Source: CAYZGU01 sp964478165 (GTDB lineage: Bacteria > Poribacteria > WGA-4E > JAJDTR01). Taken from it: DNA of 64,000 bases. Shown piece after piece: positions 44,559 to 53,385 of the stretch. Each line of letters opens with the position of its first letter. Position 1 is the first letter of the stretch. The notes beneath the pieces are model-generated. The model had not been told where the DNA came from. It was given only the letters and a program-made list of their open reading frames with translations, and made no database searches. The position numbers were made by a program, and so were the translations under genes. The stretch covers positions 31,953 to 95,952 of the forward strand of contig CAYZGU010000020.1 of the NCBI GenBank assembly GCA_964478165.1, written 5' to 3'.

Positions 44559-47162
44559 CTAGAATCCCGGTCCGATTGTGAAGTGGAATTTTCCATTTGA
44601 TGTACGCCCTTCAATCTGTCGGTCAAATCCATATCCATACTCTAGACGCGCCAGCATACCAAGAAGGTTAAATCGAACACCAATCCCTGCCCCTTTTTTA
44701 AAGTCGATGTCGTCGAATATGTTAGGTTCGAACTCATCCCATACCTGTCCGATGTCAAAGAACAGAGACCCTGTTAGTTGTTTTCCGAGTGGAATACGAT
44801 ATTCAAAGTTCGCGTAGAAAACCTTGTTTCCGCCGTTGACGTTCTCACTAGTTGGGAAAATTTCGTAATCTTCATAACCTCGGATGGTATCAATGCCGCC
44901 CAGGAGGAAGCGCTCAAGGAAGAGAAATGAGCTATCGTTCCGTCTGCTATCCAGATAGCCTGCTTTGGCGTGAGCTGCAAAAACATGATTGTGCCAAGAG
45001 GTAACGAACCAGCTGGAATCCAGGGAGTATTTTTTAAATTCGCTATCCGCTCTTAGGAGGCCTCCGGAATGTTCATAGGAAATGGTGTTGAGTGACCCTG
45101 AAACTGGGTCGTACATGCTAGTTCGATAGTCGCGAGTGTCTCTAGACAGAAAAAGTGTAACACTCCGTACGGATCGATCAAAAGGATGTTGACCTGACGT
45201 ATATACATCAAGTTGTGCGGCTTCATCTTCGTGTCGGATAACAAATTTCTTTACGGCTGCGTCATCTTCTTGGTCTTCGATTGACCATTTTCTGCCTGTT
45301 TCATTGACTTCGATTTCAGGGTTGTTACTCAGCCCCCTTCCGTTCTCTGCGAATATGGCGAGTAATTCGTTCGAAAAATCTCCCCTATCCAAGCTGACTT
45401 GATGTTCTATTGTAATGTTGAAGAGGGGATCTCCGCGTTTGGCATGCGTATCTTCGTTCTTGAATCGAACCGAAATGTCAATGTCTTGCGCAATCGATCG
45501 TCCTATGGTGACGGCGCCCCCCTTTCGCGTGTCAACATATCGGTCCAAAGCTTGGTTTTGGTACAACCGGTTGTAATACCGGCGTAACCTCCGTGTGTTA
45601 TAAAGGCTAACATTTAGGCGCGTCGGCGTGCCCAAAATCCAAGGTGTATTTAAGCGAAGTTCGGCAGTATGACGATCTCTTGCTCCCTTCTCGCCTTTCA
45701 GGTGAACGCGGTAGGCCCTTCCCAGGAGATTGTTTTCACCAATCTCCGCCACGCCGAAAACACCGCCTTCAGTACCATATCCCCCGCCTAGGCTGAACAT
45801 GCCCGTCCTTGACGTTTCAGTAATATCGACCTTGAGATCGCGACTATTCGTGCCGGAATTGTTCGGTGTGGGTCTGAAGTCGACATTTTTGATAAAGGGA
45901 CCCATTTGGAAGAACTTCTGGCGTGCTTTTCGCAAAGATCTAACATCCAGAAATTCCCCCGATTTTAGATCCAGCCGATTGAGTTCGCGCTTAATCACAT
46001 CTTCCTTGGTCTTCTCTAAGCCATTGATTTGCACGGTATCGATGAGAATGACATCCCCTTCGTTGATCTTTAGTGAGATGTCGACACGGCCCACTGTCTC
46101 ATCAAAATGTGGGATTGGTGTGACTTCTGCAAGGAGATAACCGGCATCTTGATAGCTTTGCTGAATGTTTTCAATTGATTCTTGGAACGCACCTCGGTCA
46201 AAGACTTCACCTTCGAGTGGGTCCAACATTTTGCGAATCTTCTTAGGGGCAAACGCTGGTTTCTTCGAATGTTTGATTTTTATGTCATACTTGTCGATGA
46301 TGTACTCAGGTCCTTCGTCGACGGTAATCTCAATGATTAGTCCCGCCCTGTCATTGGTAAAGCGCTGGTCATACCCTTGAATCTCCACCTGTGCGAATCC
46401 TCGATCTTGATAGTAATGGCGCAAAAGTATTAGATCCTGATCGAGTAGATCTTCATCGAAATGTTTGTCCACACGAGTTTTAAGTTGCTTGGTTAGGGCC
46501 TTTGTCGTGATGCGATCGTTGCCAATAAAGGTGATTTCGTTAATCTTAATGCGCTCACCTTCGCTAATTGTAAAAGTTACCTCAATTGTATTTGTGTCGC
46601 GGTGAAAATCTGCGTCGCCCTTTATGCTAGCAAGATAATGCCCTTTTTGTTTGTAAGCCTTGAGAATACCGCGTTCACTGTCCCAACGGCGTCTATCGCT
46701 GTAGATCTCACTAGGTTTTAGGTAAATGTTCTTTTGAATCTTAGCGGACTTCAATCGTTCATTGCCAATAATTTGCACACTTTCAATCTTCGGACTTTCT
46801 ATTAGTCTATAGATAACTTCAAGTCCTCCGAGACTAGACGGTTTAACTATTACGGTAATTGGGGATTCGTCGTTTGTATCGACGTCAGAGAAGAAGCCGG
46901 TGTTTTTATAGAGGTTTTTTATGTCTTTGGACAGCTGATCCGGCGAAATCTCTGCGCCGATTTTTGTTTGCACATGTACCCGAAAGAAGTCGTCAGGTGT
47001 TTCTCTCACTCCCTCGAATGAGATCTTCTTTACGATTAAGGCTTCGTCTACTGTATCTAATTCAGCGCCATCTACTGATTCTTTTGCGCTTATTAGTGTT
47101 GGTTGCCAAGTTAATATTAGCAATACAAATAATATTGTGGATGCCATCTTTGTTGTCTTCAA
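44559..47162 (-). CDS. bamA: Outer membrane protein assembly factor BamA
   Basis: An Omp85 protein of about 867 residues. A signal peptide (ending LISA) is followed by five POTRA domains (about 40-420), recognised by repeats such as KRISFEGVRETPDDFF, INEITFIGNDRITTKAL and IDTVQINGLEKTKEDVI. The C-terminal barrel has FLLGGIDTIRGYEDYEIFP, whose RGY triad marks Omp85 loop L6, and ends GKFHFTIGPGF with terminal Phe. The frame opens at ATG 47183 without a ribosome site; TTG 47162 directly follows AGGAGG and gives the textbook signal-peptide start MKTTKMAS, so it is preferred. The terminal barrel catalyses insertion of outer-membrane proteins. Confidence 0.93.
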   Translation of the reverse strand: MKTTKMASTILFVLLILTWQPTLISAKESVDGAELDTVDEALIVKKISFEGVRETPDDFFRVHVQTKIGAEISPDQLSKDIKNLYKNTGFFSDVDTNDESPITVIVKPSSLGGLEVIYRLIESPKIESVQIIGNERLKSAKIQKNIYLKPSEIYSDRRRWDSERGILKAYKQKGHYLASIKGDADFHRDTNTIEVTFTISEGERIKINEITFIGNDRITTKALTKQLKTRVDKHFDEDLLDQDLILLRHYYQDRGFAQVEIQGYDQRFTNDRAGLIIEITVDEGPEYIIDKYDIKIKHSKKPAFAPKKIRKMLDPLEGEVFDRGAFQESIENIQQSYQDAGYLLAEVTPIPHFDETVGRVDISLKINEGDVILIDTVQINGLEKTKEDVIKRELNRLDLKSGEFLDVRSLRKARQKFFQMGPFIKNVDFRPTPNNSGTNSRDLKVDITETSRTGMFSLGGGYGTEGGVFGVAEIGENNLLGRAYRVHLKGEKGARDRHTAELRLNTPWILGTPTRLNVSLYNTRRLRRYYNRLYQNQALDRYVDTRKGGAVTIGRSIAQDIDISVRFKNEDTHAKRGDPLFNITIEHQVSLDRGDFSNELLAIFAENGRGLSNNPEIEVNETGRKWSIEDQEDDAAVKKFVIRHEDEAAQLDVYTSGQHPFDRSVRSVTLFLSRDTRDYRTSMYDPVSGSLNTISYEHSGGLLRADSEFKKYSLDSSWFVTSWHNHVFAAHAKAGYLDSRRNDSSFLFLERFLLGGIDTIRGYEDYEIFPTSENVNGGNKVFYANFEYRIPLGKQLTGSLFFDIGQVWDEFEPNIFDDIDFKKGAGIGVRFNLLGMLARLEYGYGFDRQIEGRTSNGKFHFTIGPGF

Positions 47163-47386
47163 ATGTCCTCCTAACAAATCCATGGTGGCATATTGTTCCT
47201 ACCGTGTTACATATTACGCTAATCTGTTTTAGAGTGTTCCATCGACGTATGTGAATCTCGGTGCGAATGAAGCATTGAAGGGCAGGTTCCTTCATTGCAG
47301 GGTGCGGGGACGACAAAATAAGTTTCTATCTCGACGAAACAAGATTGGACTATCGGACTTGTCTCTGTCAACACCGAAAATAGGTG

Positions 47387-48454
47387 TTAGACTAACTGCA
47401 TGCGCCAGCCAAAAGGATCGTTCCTACGACCGTATTGGATGCCTGTCAGCTCGTCATATAGTCGCTTTGCCAGATCGCCAATCGTACCGTCGGCTATGGC
47501 CATTTCCTCGCCTTTATAACATATATTACCCACTGGGGAGATAACCGCCGCAGTGCCAGTGGCGAACATCTCTTTAAGATCGCCGTTCTTGCACGCGTGG
47601 GTAACTTCATCAATTGAAATTGGACGTTCAGAAACGGAAAATCCCCACTCGCGGGCAAGCTGAAGTGTTGAATCTCTAGTGACGCCAGGGAGAATCGTGC
47701 CTTTTAGGGGTGGGGTAACGAGTTCGTTGGAAATCAAAAAGAAGACGTTACTGGTACCCACCTCCTCTACGTACTTAAGTTCGTTTGCATCGAGCCATAA
47801 GACCTGAGTATAGCCCTTCATCGTGGCCTCTTGTGAAACTAGAATGGTCGGTCCATAGTTTCCAGAAGTTTTCACATTACCCACGCCGTATTTTGCGGCG
47901 CGTACGTACTTGTCAGACACATAGATTCGAGTGGGGTTAAAGCCTTCAGTGTAGTATGCGCCTACCGGAGAGAGAATGATGTAAAAGAGATATCGCTCTG
48001 CCGCTCGGATGCCAATCATTGGTTCTGTTGCTATCATCGTAGGCCGAATATAGAGGGAGGTGCCTTCGGAGGTTGGTAGCCAGCTACGATCGAGCAGAAC
48101 TAGTTCCTTTATCGCCTGAAGGAACAACTGATTATCGACTTCGGGCATCACGAGTCTTTGGGCCGAAATGTTCAGGCGTTGCGCATTCTTTTCCGGTCGG
48201 AAAAGACCTACTCCCCCATCCGCGAGCGCATACGCTTTGAGGCCCTCGAATACCTCCTGGTTGTAGTGCAACACCATAGCAGCGGGGTCCAGTTGGATGG
48301 ATTGGTAAGGTACAATCCGTGGATCGTGCCATCCTCTATGTGGTAAAAAATCCATGAGGAACATGTGATCGGTAGTGTATTTTCCGAATCCTAATTCTGA
48401 ATCCTTTGGGTAATCTCGTACCGGATTCGTTGTTTTGGTCAACTTGATTTTCAT
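47387..48454 (-). CDS. ilvE: Branched-chain amino acid aminotransferase
   Basis: 355 residues, fold-type IV. It interconverts branched-chain 2-oxo acids with Leu, Ile and Val. The N-terminus LGFGKYTTDHMFLMDF and QVFEGLKAY, the PLP Lys in GVGNVKTSGNYG, the EVGTSNVFFLI strand and the phosphate loop FATGTAAVISPVG match the longer, mitochondrial-like BCAT class. ATG 48454 gives the family start MKIKL; the frame extends to a TTG at 48481. It follows lolD by about 50 bp. Confidence 0.93.
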   Translation of the reverse strand: MKIKLTKTTNPVRDYPKDSELGFGKYTTDHMFLMDFLPHRGWHDPRIVPYQSIQLDPAAMVLHYNQEVFEGLKAYALADGGVGLFRPEKNAQRLNISAQRLVMPEVDNQLFLQAIKELVLLDRSWLPTSEGTSLYIRPTMIATEPMIGIRAAERYLFYIILSPVGAYYTEGFNPTRIYVSDKYVRAAKYGVGNVKTSGNYGPTILVSQEATMKGYTQVLWLDANELKYVEEVGTSNVFFLISNELVTPPLKGTILPGVTRDSTLQLAREWGFSVSERPISIDEVTHACKNGDLKEMFATGTAAVISPVGNICYKGEEMAIADGTIGDLAKRLYDELTGIQYGRRNDPFGWRMQLV

Positions 48455-48505
48455 AACTGGTAGCCGAAGTGCATGTTGCAACGCTAGTTGTTGTTGCGTG
48501 TGGTT

Positions 48506-49201
48506 TTATAGATTAATTTTTTCTTCCTGGTCCGATATCCGTCCGTCAATCAGATGGATTACGCGATCTGCCCGCCGTGCTAGGGATTGATTGTGTGTGA
48601 CAATGATGAAAGTCTGATTGAACCGTTCGTTTAGATCCCATAATAGATCGAGCACGGCTTCACTTGTTTTCCGATCTAGATTCCCTGTAGGTTCGTCAGT
48701 GAGTATGACTTGGGGTTCGTTAACCAATGCGCGTGCGATAGCAACTCGCTGCTGTTCACCGCCTGAGAGCTCGCTTGGGTGATGGCCAAGTCTTTTGGAT
48801 AATCCGACGTAATCCAGCAGCTTTCGAGCGCTTTCGTGAGCACTACAGGCAGTTTCGCCCGAGATTAACGCTCCTAATGCAACGTTTTCCACAGCGGTAA
48901 ACTCTGGCAACAGGTGATGAAACTGAAAGACAAAACCGATTTCCTGATTTCGAAAGCGATCTAGCTCTCTGTTGTTGAAGGTGAAGATTTCTCGGTTGTC
49001 GAAAAAGATCTTGCCTCGAGTCGGACGGTCTAGCGCACCGATGAGATGTAGCAACGTGCTTTTACCAACCCCTGACGCTCCCACAATTGCAAGCATTTCC
49101 GCTTTCTGAATCTCTATATTGATACCTTGAAGAACGGGAAGTTCGACTTTTCCTTCATAGTATGACTTGTGCAAATCGACGGTGTGGATTAAGTTACTCA
49201 T
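48506..49201 (-). CDS. lolD: Lipoprotein-releasing ABC transporter ATP-binding protein LolD
   Basis: 231 residues. Walker A GASGVGKST, Q-loop FQFHHLLPEFTAVENV, signature LSGGEQQRVAIARAL, Walker B VILTDEPTGNLD and H-loop IIVTHN. The LLPEFTA segment and overlap with a LolC-type permease gene identify LolD, which powers extraction of outer-membrane lipoproteins from the inner membrane. ATG 49201 lies inside the last codons of lolC (eight-base overlap). Confidence 0.93.
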   Translation of the reverse strand: MSNLIHTVDLHKSYYEGKVELPVLQGINIEIQKAEMLAIVGASGVGKSTLLHLIGALDRPTRGKIFFDNREIFTFNNRELDRFRNQEIGFVFQFHHLLPEFTAVENVALGALISGETACSAHESARKLLDYVGLSKRLGHHPSELSGGEQQRVAIARALVNEPQVILTDEPTGNLDRKTSEAVLDLLWDLNERFNQTFIIVTHNQSLARRADRVIHLIDGRISDQEEKINL

Positions 49202-50642
49202 ATCGCAATGCCTCAACTGGGTCTAGATTGGAGGCCTGCCACGCTGGATACACGGTAGCAAGCCAGCAGATGGCAAATGAGAGGGCATTTATGAAACCGA
49301 CAAAAAACCAGTTAATTTTTACGGGTAGACGCTCGAGTTGATATACTTGGGAATCGATATAAATCGGTTGAGCAAGGCAGTAGAGAAATATGCCAATCGT
49401 GCTTATCCAGAACAGTCCCATCAACCCTTTGAGTGTTGTGGATAATGCCAGCGAACGTCGGAATGCCAGAAAAGATTGAATGACGATCGGAAGTAAAATA
49501 ATCAATGCTAACCAACGTGAGGGGCGAATCTGTTGGAAGTCTAGGAGCCAAGAAATACTTACTCCAAGCACTGTGCCGAAAATCGCTCCCAGTACTCCGA
49601 TAATGCTGCCTTGAATTATGAATACCGAACGGATATTCTTCTTGGACGCGCCCATCGCCCGAAGGATGCCGATATCTCCCGTTTTTTCCATGACTGTCAT
49701 TATCAAAGTGCTGGCGATATTGAAACCTGCCACCAGAATAATCAGCGCCTCAATTATCACCGTTACGATCTTTTCCAACTTAATTGCATCGAATAGGGGT
49801 GCATGAGAATCCATCCACGTGTTGGCAATCGGCACTCCCGACAGGATTTCATCGAATCGGACTGTTGACACAATGCGTCGCCTCACTTCAGAGGCTATGT
49901 CCGCGTTGGTCGTGCGAACTTCAATCATGTTTACTTGCCCTGGCTTCTGATAAAGCTTCTGTGCCGCGTCGAGGTGTATGAAACCAAGCGCGTTGTCGTA
50001 TGTGTACATTCCAGATTGGTAGATGCCAACAACGACGAAATTTCGAATATGTGCCCAAAAAGCATTTGGGTTCATAGGGCTCTGTTCCATTCTGGAGATG
50101 AGGCGAAGAATGTCCCCTTTGACTACCCCCATTCGTCCAGCGACAAAATACCCCAAAACGATGGCCCCTGAAATGGTTTCATCACTCTGTAGTCTAGCGT
50201 TGTCAATCAGGGAAGAATTCTCTAAGTCAATCGGTTCATCAAAAAATGATGAGAAATTTGTTACGTGGTCTTCCTGTGACGGATCGATCCCTTTTACAAA
50301 GATTGTGCTATCGATAGACTTTTTGTCTTTTGGCCATACGGCGATAGGCGTATAAATCACAGGAGATGCCGCTTCTACTCCGTCGATCTCTTGAATTTGA
50401 TTAATTGCGGCTTGATAGTTGCCGAAAAATCCTCCAGCCGAACGAACGGTCACATGGGCTTCATTGGCAAGGAATTTCTCCTTAAGGCCATGTTCAAAAC
50501 CGTTCATCACCGAGATGACAAGGATAACAACTGCGATTCCGAGTGCGACGCTGATGACGGAAATGAAGCTTATGATTGAGATAAAAGATTGTTTTCGCTG
50601 AGACTTTAAATATCGAGCAGCGACAAAAGATTCAAATGTCAT
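49194..50642 (-). CDS. lolC: LolC/LolE-family permease with extra hydrophobic insertion
   Basis: 482 residues, about 70-80 more than usual LolC/E. N-terminus FVAARYLKSQRKQSFISIIS, first helix (about 25-48), a large periplasmic domain, then the FtsX-like helices with MEKTGDIGILRAMGASKKNI and the end LDPVEALRYE. Between LLDFQQIR (about 372) and QVYQLERLPVKI (about 432) where LolC/E run straight on, there is an insertion of about 55 residues with two apparent extra membrane helices (about 377-393 and 405-422). A single permease gene here suggests a homodimer, as in LolF-type systems; a second gene may lie elsewhere. Confidence 0.88.
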   Translation of the reverse strand: MTFESFVAARYLKSQRKQSFISIISFISVISVALGIAVVILVISVMNGFEHGLKEKFLANEAHVTVRSAGGFFGNYQAAINQIQEIDGVEAASPVIYTPIAVWPKDKKSIDSTIFVKGIDPSQEDHVTNFSSFFDEPIDLENSSLIDNARLQSDETISGAIVLGYFVAGRMGVVKGDILRLISRMEQSPMNPNAFWAHIRNFVVVGIYQSGMYTYDNALGFIHLDAAQKLYQKPGQVNMIEVRTTNADIASEVRRRIVSTVRFDEILSGVPIANTWMDSHAPLFDAIKLEKIVTVIIEALIILVAGFNIASTLIMTVMEKTGDIGILRAMGASKKNIRSVFIIQGSIIGVLGAIFGTVLGVSISWLLDFQQIRPSRWLALIILLPIVIQSFLAFRRSLALSTTLKGLMGLFWISTIGIFLYCLAQPIYIDSQVYQLERLPVKINWFFVGFINALSFAICWLATVYPAWQASNLDPVEALRYE

Positions 50643-50672
50643 AGTGCAAGCCGTTGTTCAAAACGAACTTAT

Positions 50673-52145
50673 CTACTCCGCAGAGCGCATTTGTGGAAAA
50701 AAGATAACGTCACGAATTGATCGCTGGTCTGTCAACAGCATCGTGAGCCGATCGATGCCAAAGCCGAGTCCGCCTGTGGGTGGCATGCCGTACTCTAGAG
50801 CTCGAAGGTAATCCTCGTCTACCATAAAGGCTTCCTCATCGCCAGCTTCGAGTCTTTTTCCTTGTTCAACAAAGCGTTTTCGCTGATCGATTGGATCGTT
50901 CAATTCGCTAAACGCGTTCCCCATTTCCATCCCTACCATGAAATATTCAAACCGTTCGACGTATCGCCCGTCGCCGCGTGTCTTCTTGGCGAATGGCGAG
51001 ACTTCTATCGGGTAATCGTAAATGAATGTTGGTTCAACGAGGTGTGGTTCGACTAGTGTGTCGAAAAGTCCGGCGACAATCTCGCCTCTTGATTCAACTT
51101 TAGCTAGATCGATATTAGTTTGAGCAGCCACATCGTTCAATTCACCATCATTAATGGATGCTAAATCGATGCCGGCGTAATGTTCAATCGATTCAATCAT
51201 AGTGAGTCTCTTCCACGGTGGTTCCAACGAAATCGTTTGACCCTGAAACGAAATATCCATGCTGCCTGTAACGGTTTGGGCAGTGTGAGCAATTAGTTGT
51301 TCGGTCAAATGCATGATGTCTTCGTAGTCCGAATACGATTGGTAAAGCTCAAGCATTGTAAATTCCGGATTATGGTCGCGATCCATGCCTTCATTTCGAA
51401 AATCTCGCGAGAATTCGTACACACGATCGAAACCACCGACGATTAGCCTTTTTAGGTATAATTCGTTTGCAATTCTTAGGTAAAAGGTTTGATTAAGTGT
51501 GTTGTGATAAGTTGTGAATGGTCGAGCATTCGCGCCGCCATAAACTGGTTGAAGTACTGGGGTTTCCACTTCAATAAAATTTTCGCGGTTGAGATAATCT
51601 CGGATGGCTTGTACGATTCTTGTTCGCTTGATGAAAACGTCCTTTACATCTCGATTCATGATGAGATCGGCATACCGTTGACGATATCGCGTTTCCTTGT
51701 CCTGTAACCCATGCCATTTTTCTGGCAGCGGGCGAAGGGACTTGGCTAGTAGTTCGACTTCTTTGGCCAAAATCGTAATTTCATCGGTGCGCGTTCGGAA
51801 GACGGGTCCTTTAATCCCAATGATGTCTCCAACGTCAAGTTTTTTGTAGATTTCGTAGTTGTCCGTTCCAACGGTATCTCGACGAACGTGAATCTGTACC
51901 TGCCTTTCGCTATCTTGCACGTGGGCGAAACTGCTCTTACCATGATCTCTCTTGGTCATGATACGCCCTGCAACACAGACAGATTCGCTTTCATCGGGAA
52001 CGTCTTGGATTTCAGCAAACTGCTGGTGAACTTGGGAGGTGGTGTGAGTTGGAGAGTAGTTGTATGGGTATGGATTGGTGCCGAGATTGCGAATTTCTTC
52101 TAATTTCTCTAGGCGTTGTTCAACAAGATCACTAGGCGCTTCCAA
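50673..52145 (-). CDS. lysS: Lysyl-tRNA synthetase, class II
   Basis: 490 residues. The N-terminal OB fold binds the Lys anticodon (VAGRIMTKRDHGKSSFAHV). Class II motif 2 is FSRDFRNEGMDRDHNPEFTMLE and motif 3 is GGLGFGIDRLTML. The start is TTG 52145 with AAGGGA eight bases upstream; no ATG lies at a suitable place. It is 30 bp from lolC and about 120 bp after prfB, the widespread prfB-lysS arrangement. Confidence 0.96.
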   Translation of the reverse strand: MEAPSDLVEQRLEKLEEIRNLGTNPYPYNYSPTHTTSQVHQQFAEIQDVPDESESVCVAGRIMTKRDHGKSSFAHVQDSERQVQIHVRRDTVGTDNYEIYKKLDVGDIIGIKGPVFRTRTDEITILAKEVELLAKSLRPLPEKWHGLQDKETRYRQRYADLIMNRDVKDVFIKRTRIVQAIRDYLNRENFIEVETPVLQPVYGGANARPFTTYHNTLNQTFYLRIANELYLKRLIVGGFDRVYEFSRDFRNEGMDRDHNPEFTMLELYQSYSDYEDIMHLTEQLIAHTAQTVTGSMDISFQGQTISLEPPWKRLTMIESIEHYAGIDLASINDGELNDVAAQTNIDLAKVESRGEIVAGLFDTLVEPHLVEPTFIYDYPIEVSPFAKKTRGDGRYVERFEYFMVGMEMGNAFSELNDPIDQRKRFVEQGKRLEAGDEEAFMVDEDYLRALEYGMPPTGGLGFGIDRLTMLLTDQRSIRDVIFFPQMRSAE

Positions 52146-52265
52146 TTTTGGTATCCCTTCGCGGTCGGCCCAGCTAGAGGGCTGGTTAGTATAGCACGTT
52201 GCATTGAGTTAGGCAATAAAACAATAAAAAACGTGGACTGTGAGTATGGTGTTGACGTGTCTCAA

Positions 52266-53373
52266 TCAGTGTTCTGGCTTCTGTTTTTGCTTTAAATAAC
52301 CTTCGATGAATACATCCAAATCGCCGTCCATGACCGCATCAACGTTTCCAGTTTCAATGTTGCTGCGCAGATCCTTGACGAGTCGATAGGGGTGAAGTAC
52401 GTAAGATCGAATCTGGCTTCCGAAATTGATGTCAAGTCTCTCTCCTTGCATCTTGGACATCTCTTCTCGACGCTCCGCTTCATAATGTTCATACAAGCGT
52501 GAACGCAGGATTTTCATGGCGACGTCTCGGTTTTTGTGTTGTGAACGTTCATTTTGACACTGGGCTACAATCCCGGTTGGAATGTGCGTCATGCGAACAG
52601 CCGAATCTGTGACATTAACGTGTTGTCCGCCCGCTCCACTTGACCGGTAGCAGTCAATCTTGACGTCGGCGAGATCGATCTCGATGTCTATAGTATCATC
52701 GATTTCAGGGCTAGCCGCCACAGCTGCAAACGAGGTGTGACGACGATGGTTGAAATCGAATGGGGACAAACGGACGAGTCGATGAATACCGGCTTCGGCT
52801 TGCAAATGTCCAAACGCGTACTGACCGCTAACGAGCACGGTGGCACTCTTGATACCGGCTTCGTCACCGGGTGTCAATTCTAGTACTTCTGTTGTATAGC
52901 CACTTCTCTCACACCAGCGGAGGTACATTCGCATGAGCATCGAGGCCCAATCCTGAGACTCCGTTCCGCCCGCGCCGGGGTGGATGTAAAGAATAGCATT
53001 ATTGGCGTCATGTGTTCCATCAAGCATCATCTCAAATTCGATGGATTCCACTTGCTTTGTAATCTCTTTTACACCGGTACCGATTTCATCGGCGAAGCTC
53101 TCATCATTCTCTTCGATTGCAAGTCCGATTAACACGTGCAGATCCTGAAGCTGGGACCATAGTTCGTGAAAATGCCTAACTTCATTTCTGAGATGTGCCA
53201 TCCGTTGGGTGATCTTCTGTACTGCCTGAGGATTGTTCCAAAAATCGGGTTTTGAAGATTCTTCCTCAAATTTATGAAGTTCCTTTTCCTTGGCATCCAG
53301 GTCAAAGATACCCCCGTAACTCGATAAGTCGCGCATCCATCGCGTCAATTTCGATCTTAAGATCTGCGAGCAT
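52266..53373 (-). CDS. prfB: Peptide chain release factor 2 (RF2) with programmed +1 frameshift
   Basis: RF2 releases peptides at UGA and UAA. The real gene starts at ATG 53373 after AAAGGA, reads 23 codons ending R-G-Y-L, and meets in-frame TGA (53304-53302). Shifting +1 at CTT continues as DLDAKEKELHKF and so on to 52266, about 368 residues. The site matches the known RF2 autoregulatory signal. Further marks are SSGAGGQHVN with the catalytic GGQ, GGTESQDWASMLMRMY and HPYRLVKDLR. A naive frame starting at 53348 (MTRWMRDL) is an artefact. Low RF2 favours frameshifting, so the gene controls its own level. Confidence 0.94.
53300..53316 (-). promoter_or_regulatory. RF2 programmed +1 frameshift site
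   Basis: Coding strand reads CGG GGG TAT CTT TGA C (53316-53301): a G-rich Shine-Dalgarno-like run at the usual distance, the slippery CTT and a TGA stop followed by C, the weak-termination context. It is nearly identical to the classic enterobacterial site. Confidence 0.93.
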
Positions 53374-53385
53374 TTCTTTTCCTTT

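Noticed and set aside
52266..53348. RF2 starting at 53348 (MTRWMRDL)
   Set aside because: The N-terminus is read from the wrong frame; the conserved frameshift site joins the true start at 53373.
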